Part shown: positions 24,690 through 34,083 of the stretch, one piece after another | Numbering within the stretch: the first letter of the stretch is position 1 | Layout: each line of letters begins with the position of its first letter | Assembly: GCA_023397905.1 (NCBI GenBank) | Contig: JAEWSZ010000194.1 | Span: 1-40,591, forward strand | Length of the DNA: 40,591 bases | Direction: 5' to 3' | Origin: Bacillota bacterium | GTDB taxonomy: Bacteria > Bacillota > Clostridia > Acetivibrionales > DSM-1351 | The notes under the pieces: generated by a model | Told to the model about the DNA's origin: nothing | The model's database searches: none | The model's input: only the letters and a program-made list of their open reading frames with translations | Made by a program: the position numbers and the translations under genes

Positions 24690-25265
24690 ATGAAAAATAT
24701 TATTTTAAGAACTATTTTAGGAACTGTTAGTATAGCTTTATCACAATTATTGTGCTATTTTTTTATAGACGATATATTCGTATATTTTGCTACTGCAATA
24801 CAATCATTTCTCTGTTTAAGATTATTATTGGCAGTTCTAATTTATATTTCAATAAATTGGATTATAAAAAATCCTATTTATGCATTAGAAAAGGATATAC
24901 TCTTTTTTTCTTATCTGCTTTTATCTATTAGTGTTTCACTGCTTAGGTTTAGATCTGATTTTAGCAGTCCTATAAATTTTAATATTATTAATATTATTAA
25001 TTACTCTAAAACGACTATAATTTTTAATATCTTTTTCTATATACCTGTTGGATTTTATTTTTGGAAAAGAATCAAACTCAAAACAATATATAAATTTATT
25101 ATCTTTTTGTCTTATATAGCGATTATTGAAGCTCTTCAGCAGTACTTAAGAGTAGGAGTTTCTGATATAAATGATGTTATATTGAATTGTTTAGGTTTTC
25201 TTGTTGGATATGCAAGTCCAAAAATTATTATGAGTTTTTTGACTACTAAAAAATTAAGTACTTAA
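24690..25265 (+). CDS. VanZ-like family membrane protein
   Basis: From ATG 24690 the product has 191 residues with about five membrane helices. It carries the VanZ signature near the C-terminus: EALQQYLRVG, then SDINDVILNCLGFLVGY. The family is named after the teicoplanin-resistance protein VanZ, but most members have no known role. The coding sequence is far more AT-rich than its neighbours, with many ATA and TTA codons. It is flanked by two copies of a 46-nt promoter repeat, so it may have been gained by transfer or duplication. The ribosome site (GCGGGG) is weak. The frame also runs upstream to 24624, but that part overlaps the promoter. Confidence 0.82.
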   Translation: MKNIILRTILGTVSIALSQLLCYFFIDDIFVYFATAIQSFLCLRLLLAVLIYISINWIIKNPIYALEKDILFFSYLLLSISVSLLRFRSDFSSPINFNIINIINYSKTTIIFNIFFYIPVGFYFWKRIKLKTIYKFIIFLSYIAIIEALQQYLRVGVSDINDVILNCLGFLVGYASPKIIMSFLTTKKLST

Positions 25266-25602
25266 AAGAATAACAATATGCGCAATTATTATATAAAAAA
25301 CTTTAAGTAACTTATGGAAAAAGGATCGGATTTTGCTATGTCTTACTGTAACTGCTTCCTTCGGATTTTAAGTCTCATAGTGCCATAAATGTTAGGTTTT
25401 TGGGACTTAATTCATACACTTACACCAGAAAGCAGGCTTCATGACCAAACAATTGTCCGCATATTATTTATCGTCTCCGGTTTTCTGCTGATTTCTGGTT
25501 TCTCACTTCAGACTTCCGGAATTCTAAATAATCATTGCAAAAGCTGCAAATAATATTTATTATTGTATAGTATAAAAAATTTTTTTTAGCAAAGGAATAG
25601 AA
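25266..25602 (+). other. Intergenic region before the second helicase
   Basis: This 337-nt AT-rich stretch follows the VanZ-like gene. Apart from the second copy of the promoter repeat near its right end I see no gene, RNA or clear terminator. The stretch just left of the repeat (about 25480-25523) loosely resembles the sequence left of copy 1 (about 24570-24612), so the duplicated block may be longer than 46 nt. Confidence 0.5.
25524..25569 (+). repeat. 46-nt promoter-bearing direct repeat, copy 2
   Basis: This is the second copy of the repeat at 24613-24658, 44 of 46 nt identical. TTGCAA (25535-25540) and TATTAT (25558-25563) are 17 nt apart. The element lies about 40 nt before the DEAD-box helicase start at 25603 and should drive it. 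Confidence 0.7.
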
Positions 25603-27399
25603 ATGGAGAATTTAAGTTTTAAGGATCTCAACCTTTCAAATGAACTGCAACGTGCAATAGCAGATATGGGTTTCGAAGAAGCAACCCCCATCCAGTCCCA
25701 GTCCATTCCCTACATTCTTGAGGGAAAAGACCTGATAGGACAGGCCCAGACCGGTACAGGCAAGACCTGTGCATTCGGCATACCCGCTATTGAACTGATC
25801 CAACCCGAAATAGACTCAATACAGGTATTAGTGTTATGCCCCACAAGAGAGCTTGCAATCCAGTCAACCGAAGAGATAAGAAATGTATTGAAATATAAGG
25901 ACGGAATACGGATACTGCCCGTATATGGAGGACAGCCCATTGACAGGCAGATCGTCGCATTAAAAAAGAGGCCCCAGATAATTATAGGAACTCCCGGCAG
26001 GGTCATGGACCACATGAGACGCAGGACCCTAAAGCTGGAAGCGCTGAAAATGATCGTGCTGGACGAAGCGGATGAAATGCTCAATATGGGCTTCCGTGAG
26101 GATATAGACACCATTCTGGAAAAGGTTCCGGAGGAAAGGCAGACCATACTCTTTTCGGCCACCATGCCCAGAGAGATACTGGATATAACCGCCAAGTACC
26201 AGAAGGACCCCGTGCACATTAAAATTGCCCACAAGGAGCTTACGGTTCCAAGCATAGAGCAGTATTACCTTGAAGTGAAGGAATCTTCCAAGCTGGAGGT
26301 CTTATCCCGGCTTATCGACACAAACGATATAAAGCTGTCCCTGGTTTTCTGCAATACCAAAAAGAGAGTTGACGACCTGACTTCAAGCCTGCAGTCCAGA
26401 GGCTTTTCAGCCGAATCCCTCCACGGGGACATGCGTCAGGAGCACAGGGACAAGGTCATGGCCCAATTCAGAAAAGGCAATTTTGATATTCTGATCGCCA
26501 CTGATGTCGCCGCCAGGGGCATAGACGTGGATGATGTGGAAGCGGTATTTAACTATGACATACCCAGCGACGAAGAATATTACGTCCACAGAATAGGCAG
26601 AACGGGCAGAGCGGGCAGAACAGGCAAATCTTTCACCTTTGTATCCGGAAGAGGAGAAATTTACAAGCTCAGGGATATACAGCGCTACACCAAATCAACT
26701 GTAACACAGATAAAGCCCCCCAGCCTGAATGATGTTGAAGAAAAGAAAATGTCAAATATTCAGAAAACCCTCAAGGAAAATCTGGGGTATGAACATATCT
26801 CCAAATTCGTAGGACATATCGAAAAATTTGCAGATGCACTGAACTCAGATAATATAGAGCAGGATGAGAATTCCGTTACCACCCTTGATATTGCGGCTGC
26901 GCTTTTAAAAATGTATATGGATACAACAGGCAACCAGGACCGGTCAGCAGATGAATTAGATGAAATTTCCGATTTCCCCTCGGACGGCGATATGGTCAGG
27001 CTGTTTATCAACATCGGCAGCGAAAGCAAAATTCAGCCGAAGCATATAATAGAAAGCCTTGTTGAGTCCACGGGCCTGCCCGGCAAAATGGTTGGGTCAA
27101 TAGATATTTTTGACAGGTATTCCTTTGTGGAAGTACCAAAGGAATTTGCCGCGGATGTTCTGAAATCCATGAAAAATTATACGATTAAGGGTAAGCGGGT
27201 CAACATAGAAAAATCCACTCCCCGCAAAAAAGGAAGCCGCCTCGGCCGCAGTTCCGGAAAAAGCGGCAACGGTACTTATGGCAGCTTCAGCGGTGCCGGA
27301 CATGCGGGACACATGGGGCACGGCGGTCAGGGCAGCTACAAAAATCCGGGCGCCAAAAGAAAAAGCGGGTATAAAAAAGATTATTCCTTTAATAAATAA
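25603..27399 (+). CDS. DEAD-box RNA helicase with DbpA-type RNA-binding domain
   Basis: The 598-residue helicase has the N-terminal DEAD-box core (about 1-365: Q motif ATPIQSQSIP, AQTGTGKT, PTRELAIQ, DEAD, SAT, RGIDVDD, HRIGRTGRAG). A helical linker follows, then a DbpA/CsdA-type RNA-binding domain at about 463-537, and a basic Gly/Ser-rich tail (538-598). This is the CshA/DeaD architecture used in RNA turnover, ribosome assembly and cold adaptation. ATG 25603 follows AAAGGA. It is transcribed from repeat copy 2. It resembles the helicase at 23122 only in the core; the two are different subfamilies. Confidence 0.96.
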   Translation: MENLSFKDLNLSNELQRAIADMGFEEATPIQSQSIPYILEGKDLIGQAQTGTGKTCAFGIPAIELIQPEIDSIQVLVLCPTRELAIQSTEEIRNVLKYKDGIRILPVYGGQPIDRQIVALKKRPQIIIGTPGRVMDHMRRRTLKLEALKMIVLDEADEMLNMGFREDIDTILEKVPEERQTILFSATMPREILDITAKYQKDPVHIKIAHKELTVPSIEQYYLEVKESSKLEVLSRLIDTNDIKLSLVFCNTKKRVDDLTSSLQSRGFSAESLHGDMRQEHRDKVMAQFRKGNFDILIATDVAARGIDVDDVEAVFNYDIPSDEEYYVHRIGRTGRAGRTGKSFTFVSGRGEIYKLRDIQRYTKSTVTQIKPPSLNDVEEKKMSNIQKTLKENLGYEHISKFVGHIEKFADALNSDNIEQDENSVTTLDIAAALLKMYMDTTGNQDRSADELDEISDFPSDGDMVRLFINIGSESKIQPKHIIESLVESTGLPGKMVGSIDIFDRYSFVEVPKEFAADVLKSMKNYTIKGKRVNIEKSTPRKKGSRLGRSSGKSGNGTYGSFSGAGHAGHMGHGGQGSYKNPGAKRKSGYKKDYSFNK

Positions 27400-27466
27400 T
27401 TTGGTTTAACTTTTACAAATGTGGTAAATCTATAATTATAATTCTAAATTTGGGAGGAATTTTATT

Positions 27467-28066
27467 ATGGCAAAAGATTTTTATACCGCATTAAAAGAAA
27501 GAAGAACCATCTATGGGATAAGCAAAGAATCGCCTGTTTCCGAAGCCAGGATACAGGAAATCATAAATGATGCAGTAAAGCACACACCCACTGCCTTCAA
27601 CAGCCAAAGCGACAGAGTCATCGTCCTTTTCGGTGAAAATCACGATAAATTATGGGATATTGCAATTGAGGAACTGAGGAAGGTAGTTCCTGCTGACAGC
27701 TTCGCTTCCACTGAGGAGAAGATAACCTCCTTTAAAAACGGATACGGCACGGTGCTGTTTTTTGAGGATACCTCAGTTATTGAATCGCTGCAGCAGCAGT
27801 TTGCACTTTACAAGGATAACTTCCCCATCTGGTCTCTGGAAGCCAACGGGATGATGCAGTTTGTTGTCTGGACTTCCCTTGAAATAGAAGGTCTGGGAGC
27901 CTCCCTGCAGCACTACAATCCCCTGATCGATGAAAAGGTCCGTCAGCAGTGGAATGTCCCCAGCAACTGGAGACTGCTGGGCGAGATGCCTTTTGGGAAA
28001 CCAACGGCGGCACCTGATGAAAAGTCGTTCCAGCCCCTTGAGGCAAGAGTAAAGTTTTTTAAATAG
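27467..28066 (+). CDS. Nitroreductase-family flavoprotein, Frm2/HBN1-like
   Basis: The 199-residue protein fits the nitroreductase superfamily: MAKDFYTALKERRTIYGI for FMN contact, the TPTAFNSQSDRVIVLFG segment, and GLGASLQHYNPL near the C-terminus. Its length and the AFNSQ pattern match the Frm2/HBN1-type branch, small FMN enzymes that reduce nitro or quinone compounds with NAD(P)H. The physiological substrate is unknown. ATG 27467 follows GGGAGGAA. It is 67 nt after the helicase and ends at a strong terminator; it may be part of that transcript. Confidence 0.92.
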   Translation: MAKDFYTALKERRTIYGISKESPVSEARIQEIINDAVKHTPTAFNSQSDRVIVLFGENHDKLWDIAIEELRKVVPADSFASTEEKITSFKNGYGTVLFFEDTSVIESLQQQFALYKDNFPIWSLEANGMMQFVVWTSLEIEGLGASLQHYNPLIDEKVRQQWNVPSNWRLLGEMPFGKPTAAPDEKSFQPLEARVKFFK

Positions 28067-28096
28067 TGGATTTCCACAATTCTTACCTGCAACTTC

Positions 28097-28121
28097 AAAG
28101 GGAGCGCCAAGCTCCCTTTTT
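28097..28121 (+). terminator. Terminator between convergent nitroreductase and exopolysaccharide operons
   Basis: AAAGGGAGC (28097-28105) and GCTCCCTTT (28111-28119) form a 9-bp stem with a 5-nt loop. The T-run reads TTTTT at 28117-28121 on the plus strand. It stands 30 nt after the nitroreductase stop. On the minus strand only three T follow, but it may also help end the convergent operon. Confidence 0.85.
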
Positions 28122-30322
28122 CAGTGCTTTCCTCCGCTCTTCCTAACCCTGAGGAAAATCAGAATAATTGCCAGAAACAGCACAAGCATCACAGAAGTCC
28201 CCGCCAACGCAAACAGCAGTGAATTTTTATTTTCTGTAACACTTTCCGGCAAAGTGGGCGTTTTCTCTTTGATTTCATAATTCTGGAACTGATAGGACTT
28301 TATTTTCCCTTCACTGTCTATAAGCACGAAATCATTTTTCAGGTTCCATCCGGTTTTTTCATTGCTCACAAGCCTTTCCGCCATTTTAAGCGAATTGCCG
28401 TCGGGCCCTGTGAGGACCAATACCGCCCTGCCGTCCGTATATGGCGACTGCAGCAGTTGAAGCGTCCCAATGGATTTTGCAAAACCGGATGATAAAATCA
28501 GCTTTTCGTTTGTGACAAAAGCTGTCCTGCCGCTGTCATACTTAAAATAAAGCCTGTCGTTCAAGTCCCATATAAAGCTGTTTTTCCCCGGCGTGCCCGC
28601 GGTGATTATATTGTAATTCGCATCTTTATCCGTAAATTCTCCGGCCTTGCACACCTTCAGTCTTCCATAGGTCACAGCGCTTTTTGAATACAGGGCCAGG
28701 GTTTTCCCCATCAGCGTGAGGTCGCCTGAATCGGGCTTATCCGGCAATACCAGCATAACATCGTTTATGCTTCCGTTTTTCAGAAACGGCGCAGGCCTGT
28801 TGTCAAAGCTCAGCCTGACGTTGGTTTCCTGTGGAAGATACAGTGAGGAATTTTTAGTGATGTACGCCCAGGGCATTTCCTCCTTTTCCCTTATGCAATA
28901 CGGCTCCTGCATTTCCAGGTCAAAGGCGAATTTCATGCTGCCGGACCTTGTTCCTGCAACATCCGCGGGCATAAAGAAAGTCAGCTCGTCCCTGTCCGCG
29001 TTTTCAGGCAAAAGCTTTTTGCTGCCCACGGGGATATCCCCCCAGTAAACAGTCAGCATGGACCGGCTGAAGTCCAGATTTTTGCTGTACCTGAAAACAA
29101 TAGAAACCTTTGCTGAGGATGACAGGGCATAATCCGCGGTAACCGGCAGGAAAAGCGTTTTCACCTGGCGGTGGGGCCCTATGAATTCAAAGCCTCCCCC
29201 CGTCATTTCCTGGAAGGTGTATCTGTCCGCTTTCATTTCACCGGACTTTCCTGCATTGACACTTATTTCGCCGGTTCCCTTTTTAACAAATGCCGCGCTT
29301 CCCTTTTCCTGCTCTATGCGCCGGCCGTCTCTCAGCAAAAATCCCGCTTCCGCCAGGCAATCGGCGTCATCCGATGCGATAATAAGCAGCGGCCCGCCTC
29401 TGTCGTCACCGGCCGCCAACACCAGCGCCTGTCCTTTTAATTGGGTCTTGTACGGAACGATATATTTCTGAAGTTCAGATGGCATATCCTTTGACAGGCC
29501 GACGAATATACGGTTTTTATACTTTCCGCCCCTCACTTCCTCCCAGGAGCCCATGGTAAGGTTGTTGTTTTCCCCGGTCTGGCTGCTCAAGCCGGACATG
29601 ACCATCATTGCGGCGGCAACCTCTTCATTCTGCGAAACATCCGCCACTCCTATGGCGGTGTCCGAACCGGAACCGTTTATTGAAGACATGAAGGGATATG
29701 GATAGAGCTCCAGCCTGTTGCCATATACTTTCATATCGTACCCCACCTCCACTCCGGAGGCTTCGCTGAAGGTAATCCAGGCAGCATCGCTGTATTGGTC
29801 CGTACAGCACTTTTCATTGAACAGTTTTGCATACCCCGATATTTCCAGGTAATTGGACCCGCTTTCCCCGTTATCCTTTAACAGCTCCCCGGGTATAAGC
29901 GCGTATAAACTGTTGAGCCCGTCATTGCGGTATTCTATCCTGCAGGAATAAAAGGGCTGTTTATTTATTGAAAAGGTGAGCGTGCAGGGCACATCCCTTA
30001 TAAGCTGGCTTACCCTGTATTCAAGCCTTACACAGGCATATCCGGTATTCCAGTACCCGGGCAGATTAAAATACAGCTCCGCCGAAGAGTATATCCCGCG
30101 GAGATCTTGCGCGGCTCCCCAGGTAAAGTCCGTTGTATGGGCGACGTCCGGCAGAACAGGCTGTTTTCCGGAGGGCTGTACCGGATTTTCAAGCATATTG
30201 TTTACAGTTGAACGCAGGGCATCTTCCGGCGATATTATATCTGCCGCCGCCCCGGCATATTGATATCCTCCCAGGGACACAGCGGGTATTACAAGCAGAA
30301 GAGCAAGTATTCTCAGTTTCAA
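28121..30322 (-). CDS. BcsB-family membrane-anchored exopolysaccharide protein (YdaN/PssD-like)
   Basis: The 733-residue protein has a signal peptide (1-26), a long extracytoplasmic beta-rich part and a C-terminal membrane helix (about 703-725) followed by a short basic tail. The pattern TTDFTWGAAQDLRGIYSSAELYF and paired jelly-roll/flavodoxin-like modules match the BcsB family, the partner of the cellulose synthase BcsA. In Bacillus YdaN and Listeria PssD hold the same place next to a GT2 synthase. It starts at TTG 30322, which overlaps the TGA of the synthase gene (TTGA), behind CGGGGTGA. It probably guides the nascent polymer through the cell envelope. It is the last gene of the operon. 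Confidence 0.88.
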   Translation of the reverse strand: MKLRILALLLVIPAVSLGGYQYAGAAADIISPEDALRSTVNNMLENPVQPSGKQPVLPDVAHTTDFTWGAAQDLRGIYSSAELYFNLPGYWNTGYACVRLEYRVSQLIRDVPCTLTFSINKQPFYSCRIEYRNDGLNSLYALIPGELLKDNGESGSNYLEISGYAKLFNEKCCTDQYSDAAWITFSEASGVEVGYDMKVYGNRLELYPYPFMSSINGSGSDTAIGVADVSQNEEVAAAMMVMSGLSSQTGENNNLTMGSWEEVRGGKYKNRIFVGLSKDMPSELQKYIVPYKTQLKGQALVLAAGDDRGGPLLIIASDDADCLAEAGFLLRDGRRIEQEKGSAAFVKKGTGEISVNAGKSGEMKADRYTFQEMTGGGFEFIGPHRQVKTLFLPVTADYALSSSAKVSIVFRYSKNLDFSRSMLTVYWGDIPVGSKKLLPENADRDELTFFMPADVAGTRSGSMKFAFDLEMQEPYCIREKEEMPWAYITKNSSLYLPQETNVRLSFDNRPAPFLKNGSINDVMLVLPDKPDSGDLTLMGKTLALYSKSAVTYGRLKVCKAGEFTDKDANYNIITAGTPGKNSFIWDLNDRLYFKYDSGRTAFVTNEKLILSSGFAKSIGTLQLLQSPYTDGRAVLVLTGPDGNSLKMAERLVSNEKTGWNLKNDFVLIDSEGKIKSYQFQNYEIKEKTPTLPESVTENKNSLLFALAGTSVMLVLFLAIILIFLRVRKSGGKH

Positions 30323-31605
30323 GTATTATCACCCCGGATCCTCTTGTTATTTTCTATGGAACGCTCGGTTTTATACCATTTTGTCTCCCGCTTCAGCACA
30401 GCGTCGCAGACGTTCTGAAAAATAGCGTTCAGAACCACCAGCACCCACAGCTTTGAATAGGTGAAAAGCATTAATACTGTCAGCAATACCGATGTCATGT
30501 TGAATTCGTTTTTTTCCACCGCAAGGGTGATCAATACGTTCAACACAAACACAAGCACCGCCATGGCCCACAGCAGAGTGGAAAATCCGCCCAGAGTGGC
30601 GTGGGCGAAGCCCAGCACCGACAGGATAAAGATGGTATCAGAGCTGACCAGAGAAGACATCATCAACACATATACCAGTACATAGTAAAGTATGTCTATC
30701 CTCATGGCTCCGGCGGACCTGTCAAATATATACCTGGCGTTTTCCCTGAGTACATAAATATTGCCCTTTGCCCACCTGGTGCGCTGCTTGAGCCACACAT
30801 GCAGGAGCTGGGGTTCCTGTTCCCAGGTCACGGCCAGGGGCATCAGTTTTATTTTATAGCCCATCCTGTATATTCTGAAGCTGATTTCAGTATCCTCCGA
30901 CAGTGCTTTCGTATCCCAGCCCCCTATTTTATCGATAATACTGCGCCTTACCACAAAATTTGTCCCCGGTATGGTGCACAGCTTGAAGAAAAACCACCTG
31001 CCCGCCTGGTTCATGCACTGGTAGGCAAGCGTTTCAATATTTACGAACCTGGTCAGAAGCGACGCATTGCGGTTCCGTGTCCTGAATTTGCCTATGACCG
31101 CCCCCAGCCTCTCATCGGACATGAGGTTTTCCACCAGCAGAGTAAGAGCGTCTGATTCAGGAGTGTTGTCGGCGTCATATATGGCGAGCACTGTTCCTTC
31201 CGCAACCGACAGGCCTATGTTTAACGCGTTGGATTTCCCCTTTCCGCCGGATACATCATCCGTATTGACGACTATCATCTTTCTGCCCGGATTTTTCTCC
31301 TGAATCTCTTTTAAGGCCCGGGCCGAGTCGTCGGAGGAATTGTCGTTGATAATAATGATCTCGTAGCTGTCCCCCGGATAGTCCAGAGCCAGCAGCGCCT
31401 GCACTGTTTTTCTTATAACGACGCTTTCGTTATGGGCAGGGACCAGTATGGAGACCATTGGATACTCTTTCAGTGCAAAATGCCCGTCGGTTTGGTTTAC
31501 TCTGAAATAGTACGCGAAGCCACCCATGGACAGGACCACATTGATTAGCATCATGCTCCAGATGGCAATTACGGCATACAGCGACAGCCCGTCAATAAAA
31601 GTCAT
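30319..31605 (-). CDS. Processive GT2 polysaccharide synthase (YdaM/PssC-like)
   Basis: This 428-residue family-2 glycosyltransferase has all processive-synthase motifs: Asp88 in IINDNSS, DAD at 144-146, Glu237-Asp238 in ALSEDTE, and the QRTRW motif (274-278). An N-terminal helix (about 8-30) and about four C-terminal helices form the membrane channel. There is no PilZ domain, so c-di-GMP control, if any, must come from a partner. The operon supplies one, a degenerate GGDEF protein. The sugar polymerised is unknown; BcsA/PgaC-like enzymes use UDP-glucose or UDP-GlcNAc. ATG 31605 follows AAGGAGGG. It is coupled to the BcsB-like gene. Confidence 0.93.
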   Translation of the reverse strand: MTFIDGLSLYAVIAIWSMMLINVVLSMGGFAYYFRVNQTDGHFALKEYPMVSILVPAHNESVVIRKTVQALLALDYPGDSYEIIIINDNSSDDSARALKEIQEKNPGRKMIVVNTDDVSGGKGKSNALNIGLSVAEGTVLAIYDADNTPESDALTLLVENLMSDERLGAVIGKFRTRNRNASLLTRFVNIETLAYQCMNQAGRWFFFKLCTIPGTNFVVRRSIIDKIGGWDTKALSEDTEISFRIYRMGYKIKLMPLAVTWEQEPQLLHVWLKQRTRWAKGNIYVLRENARYIFDRSAGAMRIDILYYVLVYVLMMSSLVSSDTIFILSVLGFAHATLGGFSTLLWAMAVLVFVLNVLITLAVEKNEFNMTSVLLTVLMLFTYSKLWVLVVLNAIFQNVCDAVLKRETKWYKTERSIENNKRIRGDNT

Positions 31606-31616
31606 ATCAGCCCTCC

Positions 31617-33218
31617 TTACCGGTCATTACTTTTATCCTCCCTGTAAAGAAATCTCTTCCTGTTCTGATACCTTGCAATAGCGATAAATACTGCGAAAAT
31701 CACCGAAATCACGCTGACTGCCAGCAGCAGCCTTCTGTTTTCCCTTGCGATACTTTCGGCCATCCTTCCTATTATCCCCCTGTTATATTCAAAATACGTA
31801 TCGTATTCAAACGGAATAAAATCCAGCGGTTTTACCTGTCCGTCCAGGGTGAGTATGCCTCTCTCATAGTTTAAAACCCTGCTGTCGGTATAAACCGTGT
31901 GGGAGCTGTTCCACAGGCTCTTAAGCGGAATTCCCGACAGGCGTATCCTTTCAAGCGTCTCCTCCAGCACATCTGTTTCCGCCCCAATATCCATAAACAG
32001 TGCCGTCGGATAGGAACGCACCATATTCCCGCCAGGATCTCCGCCCGTGAGAGCCGGCGCTATAAACTGATGGCCGTCCGAATACACCGTATTATAGCCC
32101 GTCCTGTCCGACCAGCTGCTTTCAGCTTGATCCGGCGTGAGCAATACGGTCCGGAACCTGCGCAAAACACTAAGTCCCGGCTCTCCATGGATCCAGTTGT
32201 TTGGGGCCTCAATGGCTATGGGATAAACCCCGTAACTGACGTATATGTCAAAGGCTGCGCTTATTTTCCCGTTTATATCACCGGCAGTTGGATTTCCGGT
32301 ATTTATAAGGGGTGCTTTCAGAAAAACAGCCGCCCCGTTTGCCTGGGCATATCTCAGTATCTCACAGAAATGCTTCATAGCGGGATATTCCCCGTTCCGG
32401 TAAACGGGCATTACGGTTATGGCATAGGACAAGTCTGATTTTTTCATTAATTGCACTGTCTCCATCAGCTTCCGGGGATCTGTAAAGGGGTAAACCCCGT
32501 CAAAGACAATATACTGGTCAAAACTTCCCGGAGCATTGCTGTACGGCCATTTCCACCTGGAAACCTGTTCTGCCAGCACCGCCTTCAACTGGTCGCTGCC
32601 GGAGTCAAAGGCCGCCATAGCGCTGAACCTTCCCTTTTCTGCGAACAGGGGTACAGTCTGCCCGTTGATATTCATATAGCCGTCGCTGTAGGGAAATCTT
32701 CCCTTCAATATCAACATATTTTGCTTTCCCGTCAGGCCGGATACCTGCCCTCCCCCGTCAAAGGTGTAAAAAAACTGCGCCGTGGCATTTTCCAGGCTCT
32801 GACTTTGAATATCCGGTTCCAGAAAGCCGGCCAAAGCGCTTATGTCCCCTCCGCCTACCGCCATTATTTTGCTGTCCAGCTTTCCCAACCCTTTCAAAAA
32901 GTCAGAACCTATTTCTCCGCTTTCATGGTAAAGCAAAACATGGGAGAAGCTCCCCAGCAGGTCTACGCTTCTGCTCATTCCGGCATAGCCGGTTCCATAG
33001 CCCATATACGTCAGCATATCGGCTATGGCCGCAACATCCCTGCGCGCCTTTTCCGACAGAATATCGTCATATACAAGCAAAATATCCCTTACCTTCAGCG
33101 GCTGCGGCTGCCCTCCTCCGGCGGCCACTACTCCATTTTGAACCGCAAGGTATATGAAAAAGGCAGCCAGCACAGGTATCAAAGTTATTTTCACCCTGGA
33201 CAGTCTCTCAGACATCAT
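31617..33218 (-). CDS. DUF2334 membrane protein of exopolysaccharide locus (YdaL/PssB-like)
   Basis: From ATG 33218 (GGGAG site 7 nt upstream) the product has 533 residues; the frame is open farther, but that part lies inside the previous gene. It has an N-terminal helix (about 10-33), a central DUF2334 domain with a polysaccharide-deacetylase-like fold (about 215-430: YIVFDGVYPFTDP, AITVMPVYRNG, PIAIEAPNNW) and a C-terminal helix (about 500-520) with a basic cytoplasmic tail. In Bacillus YdaL and Listeria PssB are its counterparts. DUF2334 proteins are thought to act on polysaccharide, possibly as deacetylases; activity is not established. It overlaps the degenerate-GGDEF gene by 11 nt. Confidence 0.87.
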   Translation of the reverse strand: MMSERLSRVKITLIPVLAAFFIYLAVQNGVVAAGGGQPQPLKVRDILLVYDDILSEKARRDVAAIADMLTYMGYGTGYAGMSRSVDLLGSFSHVLLYHESGEIGSDFLKGLGKLDSKIMAVGGGDISALAGFLEPDIQSQSLENATAQFFYTFDGGGQVSGLTGKQNMLILKGRFPYSDGYMNINGQTVPLFAEKGRFSAMAAFDSGSDQLKAVLAEQVSRWKWPYSNAPGSFDQYIVFDGVYPFTDPRKLMETVQLMKKSDLSYAITVMPVYRNGEYPAMKHFCEILRYAQANGAAVFLKAPLINTGNPTAGDINGKISAAFDIYVSYGVYPIAIEAPNNWIHGEPGLSVLRRFRTVLLTPDQAESSWSDRTGYNTVYSDGHQFIAPALTGGDPGGNMVRSYPTALFMDIGAETDVLEETLERIRLSGIPLKSLWNSSHTVYTDSRVLNYERGILTLDGQVKPLDFIPFEYDTYFEYNRGIIGRMAESIARENRRLLLAVSVISVIFAVFIAIARYQNRKRFLYREDKSNDR

Positions 33219-34068
33219 ACTGCAGCTCCCTCTCCACATACTTTTTAAAGTAAACCACATCATTTCCCATGTCCTCGCCGTACTGGGCAAAGGCGATCCT
33301 CACCTGGACCCTGACGGAGCTTCCCGCAATTTTATCAAAAGCGTCCTTTTCACTGACAAAAGAGCGGATACGGTTGCGTATAAGTTCGCCGCCCTCTTCG
33401 TCGCAGGTGAGGATCAGCGCCAGGCTTCCGTCGCCGTCGATGCTGTATTGCCTGTCCTCCGCCCTGATTGCCTCTCCCACGATTTCAGCCAGCCGCTGTT
33501 TCAGGCCATCGTAATCTTTTTTGGAAAGCAGACGTCTCAATTCCTCCGCATACCGCAGCTGGATTATCATAAGCGTCAGAGGTAGCTTGTAGCGGCGGCT
33601 GTGCCTGATCTGCCTGTCAATGTCATAGTAGAAGCTCTTGAGATTGTACAAACCTGTCAGGGGGTCCACCATTACCAGCTCTTCAAGCTGTTGTTTCAGC
33701 ATTCCGTTTTCCAGCTCCAGCCGGTTGCGCCCCCGGAGAAACAATTTCATGGAGCCGGTGACTGCAATGGGCAGAATCAGCCACGCATACGAATATATGT
33801 TGATGATGGTCCCTCTCTGGTAGAGCATAAAAAGCTTATACGCCGTATAGCAGATAAGCTGCGCTCCCACCGTCAGCAGTGCGGACATGTCGCTTGAAAA
33901 GGTTATCAGCATAAGAGCGGCGACGGTAATAAAAAGCATTATGGCGTTTTCCGGCAGCAATTCCCCGCCTCCCGTATAAAGTAAATATGCACAGCAGAAC
34001 ACCGATATAAAAAATATCAGCAGGCCCGCATCCTGTATGAGAATTTCATGTGCTCTCCTGTTATGCAA
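33208..34068 (-). CDS. Membrane protein with degenerate GGDEF and intact I-site; probable c-di-GMP receptor
   Basis: I place the start at TTG 34068, 7 nt after GGGAGG (286 residues); an upstream TTG at 34083 is possible but lies in front of that site. About four helices cover residues 12-112, and a GGDEF-fold domain covers about 128-286. DPLTGLYN (135-142) is kept, but the catalytic motif reads DGDGS (211-215), so cyclase activity should be lost. An RxxD I-site (Arg202, Asp205) sits exactly five residues before it, the position that binds c-di-GMP. This is the pattern of YdaK (Bacillus) and PssE (Listeria), c-di-GMP receptors that switch on the neighbouring synthase. The gene order beside DUF2334, GT2 and BcsB-like genes supports the same role. 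Confidence 0.88.
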   Translation of the reverse strand: MHNRRAHEILIQDAGLLIFFISVFCCAYLLYTGGGELLPENAIMLFITVAALMLITFSSDMSALLTVGAQLICYTAYKLFMLYQRGTIINIYSYAWLILPIAVTGSMKLFLRGRNRLELENGMLKQQLEELVMVDPLTGLYNLKSFYYDIDRQIRHSRRYKLPLTLMIIQLRYAEELRRLLSKKDYDGLKQRLAEIVGEAIRAEDRQYSIDGDGSLALILTCDEEGGELIRNRIRSFVSEKDAFDKIAGSSVRVQVRIAFAQYGEDMGNDVVYFKKYVERELQYDV

Positions 34069-34083
34069 TCCAAAGCCTCCCAA

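Noticed and set aside
24416..24691. Minus-strand frame of 91 codons between helicase and VanZ-like gene
   Set aside because: It has no ribosome site, overlaps the promoter repeat and looks like random AT-rich coding potential.
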